NCBI GenBank assembly: GCA_963680875.1 | Contig: OY804579.1 | Coordinates: forward strand, 81,829,095 to 81,893,094 | Direction of reading: 5' to 3' | DNA length: 64,000 nt | Origin: Bathymodiolus brooksi | Taxonomy: Eukaryota > Mollusca > Bivalvia > Mytilida > Modiolidae | In this document: positions 45,531 to 58,729 of the stretch, in pieces | How positions within the stretch are numbered: position 1 is the first letter of the stretch | Layout: each line of letters starts with the position of its first letter | Notes under the pieces: model-generated | Seen by the model: only the letters and a program-made list of their open reading frames with translations | Database searches by the model: none | Told to the model about the DNA's origin: nothing | Translations under genes and position numbers: made by a program

Positions 45531-45979
45531 GTCATGAATAAGGAAGTGTTTACGGCAAGTGGAATATATCGGTGGTCATTTGTAAAAGATATTCCATAGC
45601 GGTCAACCAAGTTATGGTGGTGATCGTAAAGCTTTTTTTGACATTTACTTAACCAAGAGAAACGTTATTTAAAAGTATTTCTTTAAAAATAAATGTTATG
45701 TTTGTTCACTGAATTTGTCTTCAATGTTGTTTGTAGTTTATATAATTGTGCTTCCTTTTGTATTTACAAATGATATTGAATTGTTTTTCATTGAAAGATC
45801 ATGTGCATTAAATAAAACAAATGTGCTGATAATCTTATCGTAGGGACTAAAAAGATTGGCACCACGGACCCCATCAAAACTAGGTGCTCGCTAAGGGTAG
45901 ACAGTTCCAGTCCTTATAACACGGACACTGGCCATGTTACGTATAGTCAAGTCCCCTAAAAATATTGTCAGCGATAGAT

Positions 45980-46310
45980 GAAAGAAAATATTTACGTAAT
46001 AGGGAAACGATCCATTGCCATTTGAGAAATGGATATTTCGTAATGTTCACCCAGCTTTTGATGACTACCGTAGACTATTTATAGCGATGACATCAACATT
46101 AGAGCAAGGTATCCTTGCTTGAGCAGCTTTTGCGTCAACAGCTGAGCTCTGTCTAGATAATCAGTATACTGGGCACTTAGTGTACGAGTTGTCAAATCTT
46201 AACTCTGGCTGCGCTGATGCTGCTGGAATATTGATGCTGGTGAAATGGGAAGTTGACTATTGGAAAAGTGAATTCATCACGTTTGTCGAAGAGTATTTGT
46301 AATCTTTTTT
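45980..46310 (-). mobile_element. Retroelement C-terminal fragment (copy B)
   Basis: Homologue of 9,960-10,300, with the same broken frames encoding QLLTQKLLKQGYLAL-type sequence. Confidence 0.65.
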
Positions 46311-46665
46311 GTCTATTTTAAGGTGAAGATCAATAAAAGATACATACAATTAGACACCAATGTATTTATCGATTTAATACTTGCTACCCAGAAAGCTACA
46401 TGCCAATTCCCTGATACTTTGGGGGAACTACTATATTTGAAGATTCATAGTGACTTATATAGTAAAAGCACCACCAATAACCACAGATACAATTATTATA
46501 TGGAAAATAAAATGACATCATTAAAAAGTTATTTGTGTGTGCTTAAAATGTTTGATGCCAAGATTTATTTATGGCACTTACAAGCGTTCTTAATTAGTGG
46601 AGCTAAAATTAAAAAAATAAACTACATTTTAATTGAAGTTTAACTAAAATTCAGTGAAAGAATAT

Positions 46666-46763
46666 ATGGTACATAGGTGTTACGTGAGATGAGCAGTCTC
46701 CTCCTGATATCAATTCTGATATCAGGACGAGGCTGTTCATCTCATGTGACAGCTATGTACCAT
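46666..46763. repeat. Foldback hairpin (copy B)
   Basis: Same arms as 10,670-10,771; the centre reads TGATATCAATTCTGATATCA, so the loop has shrunk to a few bases while arm pairing is kept. Confidence 0.75.
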
Positions 46764-47314
46764 GTTGTGAAATGGAATTACAATGAGCTCCTCGATCACC
46801 CCTTATACTAAAGAAATATACAATGGCGACATATAATTATCAGTAAAATCCATAGTGTATAAATGTATATTGAATTAGATGAAGAAATCAGAAGTTTCTT
46901 GAGAAATTATATATAATATTAAAAGAACATACCAGTCTTGTGCCAACTATCTACTGACTGCATATAAATTCATAAACCTTTCAGGGAAGTGGGACGATTT
47001 CTAATATTATACGGTAATATAAAGTGTCCCGGTTATGTATAACAGGCGATAGTCACAAATGTACAAATGCTACATTTTCCGAAAGAAAATTGGGATTTAC
47101 GTTATAAATATCTTGTATGTGGCCCGAAAACTGGGATTTTCGATCGGAAAACCAGGTATTTCACGAAACATCAGATGACACGCAAAGTACTTGGTTACAA
47201 TTGGCAAAATTCGACTCATTCAGTCTAAAGAAGGTGACGTAAACAATGACCTTTATTCTAGGATGCAAATCACATGGCATGTAATATAAACTAGATAGCA
47301 GCTACTACCGAAAA

Positions 47315-47570
47315 GCGGACCGTCATTGTCGTGATCATAAGGTAGTTGGATTTATAACTTCCTTCGCAATCAGTGCCTATCTCCACTAAAGTTGTGAGTT
47401 TGAACCCCGTATATGGCGAGGTGTACTCGATACAATATTATGTGATAATGTTTGTCAGTGGCTAGCGACAGGTCGGTGTTTTTCTCCGAGTACTCTGGTT
47501 TCCTCTAATAATAAAACTGACCGCCACGATACATAACTGAAATATTGTTGAAAGTGGCGTTAAGCACCAT
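47315..47570 (+). mobile_element. V-SINE/RUDI-like SINE (copy B)
   Basis: Homologue of 11,323-11,577; tail GTGGCGTTAAGCACC. Confidence 0.88.
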
Positions 47571-48111
47571 AAACCAACCAAGCCAATCAAATATCGAAAA
47601 CAAATATAACAATCCCAATTTCAAATTTGTAAGTAATTTTGCTTTCATCATAATTGAGGATGACACTCTACTCATTTCAGTGAAATCAATTCATCGTAAA
47701 TTTGTCTTCTTTCTTGAGAATTGCACACTCCTTTCATTTTGCTGCAAGCACTTGTAACACACTGTAACTAGACCAACATATATTTATGTTTGATTGGTTA
47801 TTGATGGCACACAGCCATAATTCAATATAGCTATACCACCTTTACATATCATTATTGATGTATTGTTCTTAAACCATGAATGATTAAAATAAAAACTTAG
47901 ATATCTAATTTAGAACACACGACGAGTTTCTAGAATAACCTACATCGGGTACGTTCAAATTAAAAAGATTGACGCGCTATTCATTGTTATTTCATTACAT
48001 CCTATTATTAAAGAGTCATAAAAGAAATATTGAGGTGCATGTATGTGTTCGAATTCGTAGTTTTTAAGAATATACATGTAACATTATTTTTCGCAGTGTC
48101 ACATTTTTGTA

Positions 48112-48350
48112 TGGTGGTGTTGTGATCGCATGGTAGTTGGATTCACAACGACCTGTCCAGTCAGTACCTATCATCACTAAAGATGTGAGTTCGAATCCCG
48201 CTCATGGCGAGTTGCATTCGATACAATATTGTCTGATAAAGTTTGTCAATGACTTGCAGCAAGTCGGTGGTTTTCTCCGGTTTTCTCCAACAATAATACT
48301 GACTGCCACAATATAACTGAAATATTGTTGAAAGTGGCGTTAAACACCAA
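48112..48350 (+). mobile_element. V-SINE/RUDI-like SINE (copy B)
   Basis: Homologue of 12,122-12,356 with a slightly more complete V-type domain. Confidence 0.88.
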
Positions 48351-48721
48351 ATAACTCTAATCCTAACACAAATATTATAAATGAGAATTAAATGTGACAT
48401 TAGATACTTTATATTATTTATTTTATCATCCTTATTTAAATTTTGTTAATATAAATTATCGTAACTTACCTTTCGTTTCGTTGAGAACCAGCTTTGTATA
48501 TATTTCTGTACTAAAACTAATCATTAAGATCAACCATAACATCATGGATTAGAAAAAAAACATACAATGATTTGTAACAAGGAAAGGTTTTTTTATTTTC
48601 TAAAAATTATCGCGGATGTCATTATATATTATCATATAATAATATTTTAAACTTTTCTTCCTAAAGTCATTCACGCATATCACAACAATAATCTAATATC
48701 AAATACATTTAACATGTCAAT

Positions 48722-48786
48722 CCTCATTCATTAATTCATTCATTCATTCAATCATTCATTCATTCATTCATTCATTCATTCATTTC
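48722..48786 (+). repeat. (ATTC)n microsatellite, copy B only
   Basis: About 14 ATTC/ATTA units replacing an unrelated stretch of copy A (12,725-12,825). Confidence 0.9.
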
Positions 48787-49088
48787 TTTATTTCCTCCTT
48801 ACAGAGATGACAGTGAAATATGTGATTAAGGTATACAATTCTACAATAACTAATAATAATAATATTTACAGTATATAAATACAAAGAAACAAACCATATC
48901 TATATCATAATATTATGCAGGACATAATACAAATTGAAAATTGAAATATAACCAAACTTTAAGGGATGATCTACTTCCTTTAAAACAAATCAGAATGTTA
49001 CAAATATTTAGGGACAAAATTTGACATATTATAACTAATTATGTTTTTGTTTACAAAAATACGAATAAATAAATAAATACGTGTAATT

Positions 49089-50806
49089 TCATTCTATGTA
49101 GTATATAATACGGTTATATTCGGTGATGCAATATATAAGATGGCAATGAAACAACTTTAGAAATCTCTCGTAGTCCAGTTCATTAATGTCAGTAGTAGGT
49201 TTTTCCCCAAGTAGGACATGGTATCTTTGTTCGTTGTCGTATTGACTTATTTCAACATACAAATCAAGGTTAAAATGTTCAATAATCATATCCCACCAAG
49301 TTTTCTGTAGGAATTGGGCACCAGGACAACTACAACAGGCATGAAAAAATATATCAGAAAACTGTCTGTTGCATAGACACATATGCCTTTCGTGTTATTT
49401 GGGATGTCAGTCATAAGTTTCAAGATTGTTTCTAATTTTTGTTTATTTATTTACTTCCGATCTACTTTCGGTTTGACCCACGTGTTGGGAGATATGAAAA
49501 ATCTAAAATGTTGTGTTTATTTTTGTTTTTATTATATATGGAATTATATTATCAACGGAGATAGAATATACTTTGTTTCCGAAATTAATATATCCGGATA
49601 ATATTTAAGATTGAAAAAGAGATACATGTACTTGAAATCACTCTCATAGTCTCAATTTCTATTCAACAACGTATAACTTTAAATTTTAACAAGGATAAAT
49701 AAATGTTCAATAATCATATCCCACCAAGTTTTCTGTAGGAATTGGGTACCGCGACAACAACAACAGGCATGAACAAATATGTCAGAAAACTGTCTGTTAC
49801 ATAGACACATATGCCTTTCGAGTTATTTGGGATGTCAGTAATAAGTTTCACTATATTTTTTTTTTTTAATATCCTTGAAGATTTCACATATTTCCATACA
49901 TTAGCAAGTTCAACTGATCTATGGATGACTCTAAATCGAAGGAAATCATTGTCAGACGTTGTATGCAATGATCACTCGTTCGAGTGTGTTTAATTTACAG
50001 CACCATAAACGATAGATTTCCATTACTGCTTTGGAGGGAAAATCCCTTGGAGTAAGTATTCTACTAGATAGTCACTCAGTTCATAGTGGTATAAGATTCC
50101 AATGATATCTGGAACAAATCCGAAATGTTTTCGAGAGTTGTCAGCAAAATACGAGAACAACCTGGTCATAAATATTCTTTTTGTTAGGAAATTATCATCT
50201 AGAGAACATAGTTTCTATAAAAATAACAGTTTTCTAGTGTGAAGGTAGGATAAAATAAGATGGATTCCAATTAAGCTTTGACACATGTCAGATCTTGTAC
50301 GAGGTCTTAGATTTTGAATTCTTTTTACAATAAAATGTTGGAATGTATTAAGGTACGTTATGTCTACTGATTTAAAATGGTTCCACATTTAACTGCCGTA
50401 TAAGACAGTGGGTAAGACGACAGATTTATATAATTTGACTAACACGCATGGTTTTACCATTAATACCATTAATGGGAAAAAAGACATTTCGACCTTTTCT
50501 ACAAGCATTAGTTGTTCGTTCTGTGGCTTTGAAACGAGAGTTCATTTCTATACCCAGATGACAACAGTTATCTGATGACGGTAATTCATCCCCGCCTATA
50601 TGTCAATTATATATCAGGTTTTTCTCTCGTGGGTTTAGTGAGAACTGCCATATGTACGATTTGTTTTGCATTAAAGCGGAAACACCATTTTCGTGAATAT
50701 TCACTGCAAACATCGAGCATGCATTGTAGTGTTTTCGGTGACGTACTAATACATGACATATCATCAGCAAGAGAAGGGGCACAGGCATTAAATATTTATG
50801 TAAATC

Positions 50807-50815
<9 letters not shown>
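49089..50815 (-). mobile_element. LINE fragment, RT end and C terminus, locally rearranged (copy B)
   Basis: Homologue of 13,130-14,400. The C-terminal frame (49,382-49,089) is open here: NRQFSDIFFHACCSCPGAQF, FLQKTWWDMIIEHFNLDLY. About 140 bp (49,287-49,426) recurs at 49,704-49,849, with about 277 bp of unrelated sequence between the two, an arrangement absent from copy A. Confidence 0.8.
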
Positions 50816-50839
<24 letters not shown>

Positions 50840-50878
50840 GTGTTTAGCGCCAACTTCATCAAAATTTCAGCTAAATGG
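50811..50878 (-). repeat. (GATT)n and retroposon tail (copy B)
   Basis: Counterpart of 14,404-14,465, with one more GATT unit. Confidence 0.65.
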
Positions 50879-51221
50879 ATTTTTCAGACGATTATTTAAT
50901 ATAGAAAGGGTCACTAATGTGGTGATATTATATCATATTCACGTATAATTAAACTGAAAATAATAGCTGAAGGATACGATGCAATTTTGTTTTTGTAGTT
51001 TTGAAAAAAGAGGGTGGGGCTGTCCTGTCCTCGAGTAACTGTGGATACATATTGCTTTGCTACTGGCATAGAGATTAGAATAGAAAAGAGCATACTGAGA
51101 ACTAACATGTTATATGAACAAATGTCACACTAGTTATATATATATAGGCTTAGCGAGATGTGAACGTACATCTATATATTAAATTACAAACATTAAAAGG
51201 GGGGAGTAATGCTTAGAGTTA

Positions 51222-51473
51222 TGGTGTTTAACGCCACTTTCAACAATATTACATTTATATCGTGGATGTCAGTCTTATTGGTGGAGGAAACCGGAGTACC
51301 CGCAGAAAAACACCGACCTGCCGCAAGTCACTGACAAACTTTATCACAAAGTGTTGTATCAAGCACACCTCGCCTTAGCGGGAATCGAACTCACAACGTT
51401 AGTGGTGGTAGGAACTGATTACATAGGTAGTTCTAAAATCCAACAATCATACGCTCACGACCACGATGGCCCT
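51222..51473 (-). mobile_element. V-SINE/RUDI-like SINE (copy B)
   Basis: Homologue of 14,810-15,060. Confidence 0.88.
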
Positions 51474-51611
51474 TAAAAACAAAAACAAAAAACCATACCC
51501 CCCAAAGAAAACAACAACAAAAAAACAAAGAAAAACATTGATTTAAAGTACTCTTAATTCTTTCAATAAAATAAGTGAACATATTTTCAATGTGTGTTCT
51601 GAATCATAATA

Positions 51612-51719
51612 AGGGTCATTACGGTTTTCACAGTTTTCCGGTTGTTGACTGATATACTTATGAGTTTTGACTTTCCGTTTGAAAGATTGTTCGGAGTTCG
51701 GTAATTTTGTTATTACCCT
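51612..51719. mobile_element. 108-bp MITE with TA target duplication, copy B only
   Basis: Ends AGGGTCATTAC and GTTATTACCCT form imperfect terminal inverted repeats. The element is flanked by TA (51,610-51,611 and 51,720-51,721); removing it and one TA restores copy A's sequence near 15,258. No coding capacity. A TA-targeting (Tc1/mariner-mobilised) MITE is the simplest reading. Confidence 0.8.
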
Positions 51720-52304
51720 TATATGTTACACGACGGATGCCATTAGTTGTTGGCATAATCCAGTTTGAGAGTAGTATGTCACGACTTACTCGTGTTTCTT
51801 ATAATACAGAGTACAATGACATAGCTTACTCATAATATGCTATATTCCACAGTAGATTGGTCTGGCATATACTCGGTTCTGTTATCAACATTTTTATCTT
51901 ATTCCGTAAAATTCAACTTTGTTGCAATAACTATTTATCACTTGGTTGTGCTTATGCAAAGTTAGTAAATGTTATAAAGTCCGTTTGACTTCTATAAATC
52001 TTCAGATTTCTTTTCAAAAAGTCCAGTTTTCAAATCAACAATTTGTTTTCTAGATGTTTGCTCATATATGATATATACGAACTCTGACAATTAATTTCAA
52101 AATTGTTGGTCCATTATTAAAAAGGTTACCCATTAGGTCTCTATGTTAATTATATTTACTAATGTGTAAAAATCTGATAATAGTTCGTGGTAGTAGTACT
52201 ACTAACAAGAAATATATCTAATGAGACCAGCCAATTCAAAAATGTACTTTTCTTTAAAACAAAAATATGATAACCGTGTCAAAAATTGCCAAGGAGATGG
52301 TTTG

Positions 52305-52570
52305 TTAGTTGCGTGGTAAAATATCCAGTAATATAATAAATAACATAACAAACACAAGAAGGATAACTCCAGTTATACCGATAGATACAGATGACGGTCG
52401 AATGTCAGTGGCACTAGTTTTAGTTCGCAAGAATGACGACGTATTTCGATGATCGATACTAAGTATAGAATGAAGGTCGTTTAATCTGTCTTGGAGTTCT
52501 TGTTGGCTCAAAACAGTTGATGAATTGGTACATATACATTTGGAACACTCTATAGGTTGTACACTAACAC
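52305..52570 (-). CDS. Last exon of a single-pass membrane protein (copy B)
   Basis: Same length, acceptor and stop position as 15,866-16,131. Encodes CSKCICTNSSTVLSQQELQD, KTSATDIRPSS and the hydrophobic IGITGVILLVFVMLFIILLD. About 11 of 88 residues differ from copy A; the two copies are equally intact, suggesting this exon is still constrained or the split is recent. Confidence 0.65.
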
Positions 52571-52607
52571 CTGAAAGAAACAAGGTAAATATAGTACATT
52601 AAGATAA

Positions 52608-52810
52608 TTGTAAGACAGGTTTGAAGATATCAAAGGGGGTAGATAAAGCCGTAAATCGAAGAACAGACAATACAGTGTCCGTATTATCTACAAAATGCAC
52701 AGAAAAGATTGAGGAACAGGAATCCAATTGAAAACAGGGGAGGAACTTCGGACGGGTAAGCAGATCCTGCTCCACTAGTGGTACCAGTCGTAAGACACAT
52801 ATATTCCGCA
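52608..52810 (-). repeat. R-family repeat, minus strand (copy B)
   Basis: Counterpart of 16,170-16,372. Confidence 0.75.
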
Positions 52811-52984
52811 ACGGTTAACGTCATGGCCATGAAACGTTGGAAGTGATGACTTCAATTTAACCGCTAAGAACCCGAGGTTAAGTATCTTCTGTGTTAGCAG
52901 CAGTTCTCTATGAAGCAAATTACACTTGAAAAATAGTTTGAAAATAAAAACATAGAAGTTACTGGGTTTGTAACTAGATTAACA

Positions 52985-53205
52985 CGACGGATGCCACTAG
53001 TGAAGCAGGAACTGCTTACCCTTACGGAGCATCTGAGTTCACCCCCGATTTTTAGTGGGGTTCATGTTACTCGATCTTTTATTTTATATGCATGTTTTGT
53101 AGATCGTTGTTTGTCATTTTGTACTCCCCCCCCCCATTGTGTTGTCTGTTCCTCTTCGATATACGGATTCTGATTGACCCTTTGGTATCTTCAAACTCTT
53201 CTTTG
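52985..53205 (+). repeat. R-family repeat, plus strand (copy B)
   Basis: Includes the usual start CACGACGGATGCCACTAGTG that copy A lacks; copy B also has about 170 bp (52,815-52,984) separating the inverted pair. Confidence 0.8.
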
Positions 53206-53324
53206 ATTTAGTGTACCCGATGCGTTTCTGGACAACTATTTTACCTATTTTGTTCCTGTATTTAAATACTGTTACAGTGACAGCCGGAACCTTTGAACCG
53301 TAATGAGAGCGGAAGGTTTGACCA

Positions 53325-54570
53325 TAGAGCTACGGATGTCACCCGTTTGTAAACTTGAAGAATTCTGAATCTAACAGAGGTCAAGCCATTTAATAAAAGA
53401 AAACTAGATATAAAAAAAAAATTACGACCGATTACTGGACAATTGAACTAAAAGGTATACATTTTATTTAGTTGGTAAGCTTCTGACATTTTTTTGTGAT
53501 GTCCAACGATGCACCTGCCAAGTTTTCTTTTATTAAATATGCTAATTATTCTGTGCAGACCTGCAATGTCATGGTCGCTACACAATGGAAGTCGAATATT
53601 TCTGGGGACGTCACAATAGTATGGTTTAGTGAAGTATGATCGTCTGCTCTCCAATAAATTATACGGCGGAGAAACTATTAGGTAGGTCTCCATCCATAAA
53701 TACCTCAAAGGTCAAGCGAAAACCGTACACGAAAAAATTAAACGATTTGTTTACATTTTTGCAGAAAAATGCATTAGAAGCCTTCTCTTTATTATATATC
53801 AGTGACACTATTTTTTCCACATTAACCCTACATTTTATTCATTGAACGTCTAGTGCCTGTGGTCTGGTCGAATTTGGCGTTCAAAGGTCACTTCCTGTTT
53901 ACATCAGAGCCGACAGGTAACTTAATTGTTCTAGAGCCATTCACTATGCCCACGCGAATCAAAATTTAATAATGTATTAATAATGAGAGACATTGCCAAA
54001 TACTTCAAAGGCAATGCAGTCTTCAATATTCGATTCCTGTTCCAAGTAAAATATTACCGGAAGTTCCAAAACTAAAATCGGAGTACTGTGACCGAATAGT
54101 CAAGAAGTAGATTACGCAGTATGAAATCGATAGCAATACCCATCTTCTCGGGGAAACAGCCATCTACACAGAGGTCATGTTTCCAATTTAGACATTTCTA
54201 TTTCCTAACCAGGGACATACAAATATTACGTATATAATCGAATATTTGTTATTCCCCATGGACTGCATTGATATCAATTTCTCTGTCATCATTTCATCAG
54301 ATATCTACGACAGGGTCAATACCTCTGCTGGTGGAGTATTCGTCCCCCAGGGTATCATCGCCCAGTAGTCAGTGCTTCGGCACATACATGGTTTATTAGA
54401 TATATTTATTACTGAAATTTACAGTTCCTAAATAATGTAATTATTAATAAAACTAAGGTTCTCCTACCTCAGGCATACGTGACCTTAGCCGATTATTATT
54501 TGGCTTTCCAATCTTTCGATTCTGTCCGTACCTGATGAAGGTTATTCCAGAAACGTGTTGTGCGCACTAA
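53325..54570. repeat. Composite dispersed repeat with coding remnants (copy B)
   Basis: Homologue of 17,131-18,430; the minus frame 53,708-53,448 is still open. Confidence 0.45.
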
Positions 54571-54785
54571 ATTTGATATCTACGTTTTAACAATTCAGTC
54601 TTATTTACAGGATTTAGAAGCCGTGAAGGAGCTTCATCACATTTTTAACCTTTTAGAATTTCCCAGAAACTTTTAGCTTTATTAGTAGTGTTAATCTTGA
54701 TTTTTTTTTAAATTTAGCGGCACTTTCCTTTTTCTTGATCGCCTCTTAAACTTTAAATTTACGAGGGGGTTAGGGTTATGGTTAT

Positions 54786-54876
54786 GGTGTTTAACGTCAC
54801 TTTCAACGATATTTCAGTTATATCGTGGCGGTCAGTTTTATTGGTGAAGGAAACCGAAGTACCTGGAGAAAACTAA
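54786..54876 (-). mobile_element. SINE tail half (copy B)
   Basis: Counterpart of 18,610-18,699. Confidence 0.8.
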
Positions 54877-54911
54877 TTAAGCTTACGAAATTCATACACA
54901 TTCGATAAACA

Positions 54912-55420
54912 TTGCCCAGTTTCGCTATCATAATTCCGTGTTTTTTCGTGAATTCTTTTCAAACGATTTATTCTCTTTCTGTGATTAATTTATCAATTTT
55001 TTTGTCTCAAAAAGTTAAAAAAATGTTCACCTTTCTAAATTTCCCAATAACGTCTAAAACAGCCTCGTTGGTGGCATTTTTCCATATTGACCAGTCTAAA
55101 TTTACATCAGAAGTATTCTGGTTATTAAATTTAGCCTTCTCAAACTTGTCTTTTATGCATTCCTGAAAATTAGGCCAATCGGTTTCCTCGTTTATTTTCC
55201 ATTAAAACTTGGGGGAACATTTACTACCCTTTTGTTTTCCTTTTGTATAGGACTTGTATTGAATACGATTTGTATAATGACATGGTCACTATTAATATCG
55301 AATATTCCACCCTTGTCGATAATAACACGTTTTACACCTTTATAAATGTCCTTTGATAACAATACATAATTGATAGCAGACATTTGATAATTAAGGATGC
55401 GCATAGCGAACCGATTACAA
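54912..55420 (-). mobile_element. LINE endonuclease/linker remnant (copy B)
   Basis: Counterpart of 18,790-19,245; SDHVIIQIVFNTS marks the endonuclease end. Confidence 0.6.
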
Positions 55421-55423
55421 TAA

Positions 55424-55705
55424 GGGGCAGTGGTGGCCGTGATCGTACGGTAGTAGGATTTACAACTACCTATGCAATCAGTGCCTATCACCACTGATGT
55501 TGTGAGTTCGAATCTCAATCAGGGCGAGGTGTAAAACATTATGTGATAGAGTTTGTCAGTGACTTGCGACAGGTCGGTGACTTTCCCTTTGTAAGATTGT
55601 TCGGAGTTCGGTAATTTTGTTATTACCCTTATTTCTCCGGGTCCTCCGTTTCCTCCACAAATAAAACTGACCACCACGATATAACGGAAATATTGTTGAA
55701 CACCA
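55424..55705 (+). mobile_element. V-SINE/RUDI-like SINE split by a MITE fragment (copy B)
   Basis: Homologue of 19,247-19,492. The V-type domain is interrupted at 55,580-55,631 and the tail lacks GTGGCGTTAA. Confidence 0.85.
55580..55631. mobile_element. Truncated copy of the 108-bp MITE
   Basis: 52 bp matching the second half of 51,612-51,719, including GATTGTTCGGAGTTCGGTAA and the terminal TTATTACCCT, inserted in a SINE in copy B only. Confidence 0.75.
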
Positions 55706-55746
55706 ACAAACAAATTGGTTTTGCTTTTTTGTTTTATACCGATACT

Positions 55747-56103
55747 TTACAAGAATGATATGTGGTCTTCAAAAACAACATTCCTCTCTACGTTCAGATT
55801 CAACACCCAATATGACCACCACATGACATAGTGGTTTCTGATCAGATGATGAATGAAGAAAATCTTGGAAACCAGGAAAGGGAGTGGGTCGGGTAACTGA
55901 AAACATGACACTTTTTCTTTTGGCCTACTATGGACAAAATGCAGACTAAGTTTGATTTCGTGGAGTTTAATCCTACCCATTGTTGAAAAATGAGCCGAGA
56001 ATGTAGAATGTTCATTTCCATGCTTTGATACTCCTTTCATTTGGCCAATTCTTTTCATAAATGTTACACAGTTAATATGCACAAGATTCAAACGAAGATT
56101 CAT
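55747..56103 (-). other. Conserved open frame of unknown nature (copy B)
   Basis: 118 codons, homologous to the frame at 19,520-19,900 with few substitutions and no indels. Confidence 0.35.
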
Positions 56104-56715
56104 TTTTGGGATGTTGGCCTCACATGTTGTTTGAAAAGACGCCTATGACTACCAAAGTATGAATCTATTAAACTTGATTAAAATCATGGTTGTCATTTGT
56201 TAAGGAAAGGTTTTCAACAGTAAAACTTCATTGTAGTGATTAAACATGACATTGATTCAGTTGTGAAAAGTAAAAGGGAACATTTATTTGTATACTAGGT
56301 GAACGATTCAGGGTCCTGGACGCCTATGTTTGTTTTCTATAAGGTTGATTAATTCAGTTCAACAATGCACAACAAATGTAAAACTTTATATGCATAAATG
56401 AGGGAAGAATAAGATAAATGTGGCAGCGACTTTCATTGCCACTGGACAAGCATAGTGAATAAGGTTATTGGGACGATAACAAAAAAGCATTGTGTAGCAG
56501 CTACAATGTACCTCTATTTCAAAATCTACAAAAGTTATCTTTAGCGTACAATAGTCGTGGCACTCTCAATACCCTATGGTGCTGTGTATCTTTGTGGACT
56601 GAACCACGGGGACTGTCCACATCTGCTCAACCACATGTATAAATAGGAACATCGTATATATTTCTATTGTGATATTGCTCATAAAATATGAAATTGAAGT
56701 CTCATACCTTTTAAT

Positions 56716-56793
56716 ACTCCCGTTTCCTCCACCAATAAAACTGACCGCCACGATAGAACTGAAATATTGGTGAAAGTGGCGTTAAACACCATC
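56716..56793 (+). mobile_element. SINE 3' tail fragment (copy B)
   Basis: Counterpart of 20,447-20,521. Confidence 0.8.
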
Positions 56794-57622
56794 CACCCCC
56801 ATACACTTAAATTGTGCTAATGAAAAACTATAATAAACAACCAGTCCATGACATTGCCAATTGAATGCGAAGGGAAAAAATATGTTTATTACAATAAGAT
56901 AAGAAAACATTTGTGTTCGCTTGATGTACTTTGCTGACAAATGACCAGGGTTGCTCCTTGTACCAAAGTTTCCAGACAGACAAAAACAAGTTGGTATCAG
57001 CAGGGTAATTATCCTATAGTGAAAACAACGTACTTATTTTATTGTATATTTTATTTATTGAAAAGGTTAAGATGTACTGTTGGTGTATTGAAATATAAAT
57101 TTATATTACAATCTTAGTTTAAAAATGCTAAATATATATTATGGAACATTTCTTTATATTTCGACTTTCATATAAGTACTAATTTTGTTTTATGTAAAAC
57201 AGAAATGATGTCTTTTAGATCTGGATAAAGCAATTCCTATCAGTATTTTTGATAGTTTTCAATATCAAATTGCTGTAATAAATCGATATTTATAAACTAA
57301 CCTTTCATTAGTAATAATGTTTGCATATTTTTGTTTATAAAAGAAAATATTTTTGAAATCATGGCATTTTCTTCACACAAATAGTAGAACATATGCTTTG
57401 GAAAACAGCGAAGTAAGTTGAATATATGTACAAATTTCTGGTATGTATTTAAAATGTCCATGTTGAAAGTGTTCTATAAAGTGTTTGACATTTAAGAGTT
57501 ATTTTTATTTAGTTCCAGATTAATATACCATAATATACAAAATGTTCATGATATATCTGTACAAAACAACAGCAGAATATTGAAGCCATAAAAACTATGG
57601 CCCTAACAAGCTATTGTCAATG

Positions 57623-57826
57623 TTAATCAATTTGTTCTATTTGGACCTCTTCATATATATCATGAGATAATTCGTCCATGCCAACAATGTCGTGATGGCT
57701 ATCACAGGCTTCTACATAGCCGTCACCAACATCTTGTCGATGAATATCGACACGTGCTAATGTTGCAGCGTGTTTGTTAGTGATGTGCTTGTTGGAAGAA
57801 CGTTGACGAATCGCTTGCTTGATCTT
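57623..57826 (-). CDS. Gene 2 (copy B), terminal exon: cytoplasmic tail
   Basis: 204-bp terminal exon, phase 0, acceptor TTTGATTTCAG. Encodes 67 residues: KIKQAIRQRSSNKHITNKH, a 9-codon segment IHRQDVGDG absent from copy A, and ELSHDIYEEVQIEQID. It follows the TM exon at 58,730-58,803 whose phase-0 end CRIK matches this phase-0 start. The tyrosine-containing DIYEEV next to an acidic end is a candidate docking site for SH2 signalling proteins; this is inference. Confidence 0.68.
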   Translation of the reverse strand, partial: KIKQAIRQRSSNKHITNKHAATLARVDIHRQDVGDGYVEACDSHHDIVGMDELSHDIYEEVQIEQID

Positions 57827-57900
57827 CTGAAATCAAATATAATACAAAGTGACTTTATTGCACTATTATTTGTTCGGAAGAAAGTGTCATTGCATAATTA

Positions 57901-57960
57901 TGAGTGAGTGAGTGGTTGTTTACTTAACACCAACTCGACAATTTTTCAGCTATATCATGG
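57901..57960 (-). repeat. (GTGA)n and retroposon tail (copy B)
   Basis: Counterpart of 21,600-21,672 with fewer repeat units. Confidence 0.6.
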
Positions 57961-58449
57961 CAAAAAAAAGAATAATTTTCAATAAGATGATGATGAGGTT
58001 TGTTTTATACTTGATTAACATGCTTAGTTGGATTTATTTTAGAGTGCCACCTCACTGAAACAACAGTCCACGGATATATATGTCGACCCACTCGGACACA
58101 TTATCCTGATTCTGAGCCAACCAATCATATTTATGACTTACCTACTTGAGTATTTCAGATTTTTCAGCATATACATTGGATTATCCGATAAACTTCGGTT
58201 AAGCACATACATGTACCTAAAAAGTTATAATGTTTCGATGATCATGATGAATTTGCCACTCATGCCATTTTTATTTTTAGCCATTGTATTTTTGTGATTC
58301 TTCGATTTATTGCTTCTGATTACTCCTTTGGCTTCTTCAAACTGATTTAACTTCACTATTATCACTGCATACATATTGGTAATGCATCGGATATTCAAAC
58401 GAAAACTTAACGAAGTGTGTCGTTCGTGTAATCTTTCACGTCTGTAACA

Positions 58450-58450
<1 letters not shown>

Positions 58451-58514
<64 letters not shown>
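58451..58514 (+). repeat. (CT)n microsatellite (copy B)
   Basis: About 32 pure CT units. From here copy A departs into its own repeat block. Confidence 0.95.
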
Positions 58515-58517
<3 letters not shown>

Positions 58518-58729
58518 ATCTACTGTTCCATTGATGTAACCCGTTGTGCGTAACGACGGAACAGTTTTACACTAATTAATATAGTGGTGATTTTAATAAA
58601 TACTCATGAAAAAAGTTGGTCATAAACTCACTAAATACATTTATTATGGAATGAAATAATACAGAACAAATGGGGGTAGTGAACATTTCTTTAAGAAAAA
58701 CTATAATATTATATATTTAATATAGTCAC

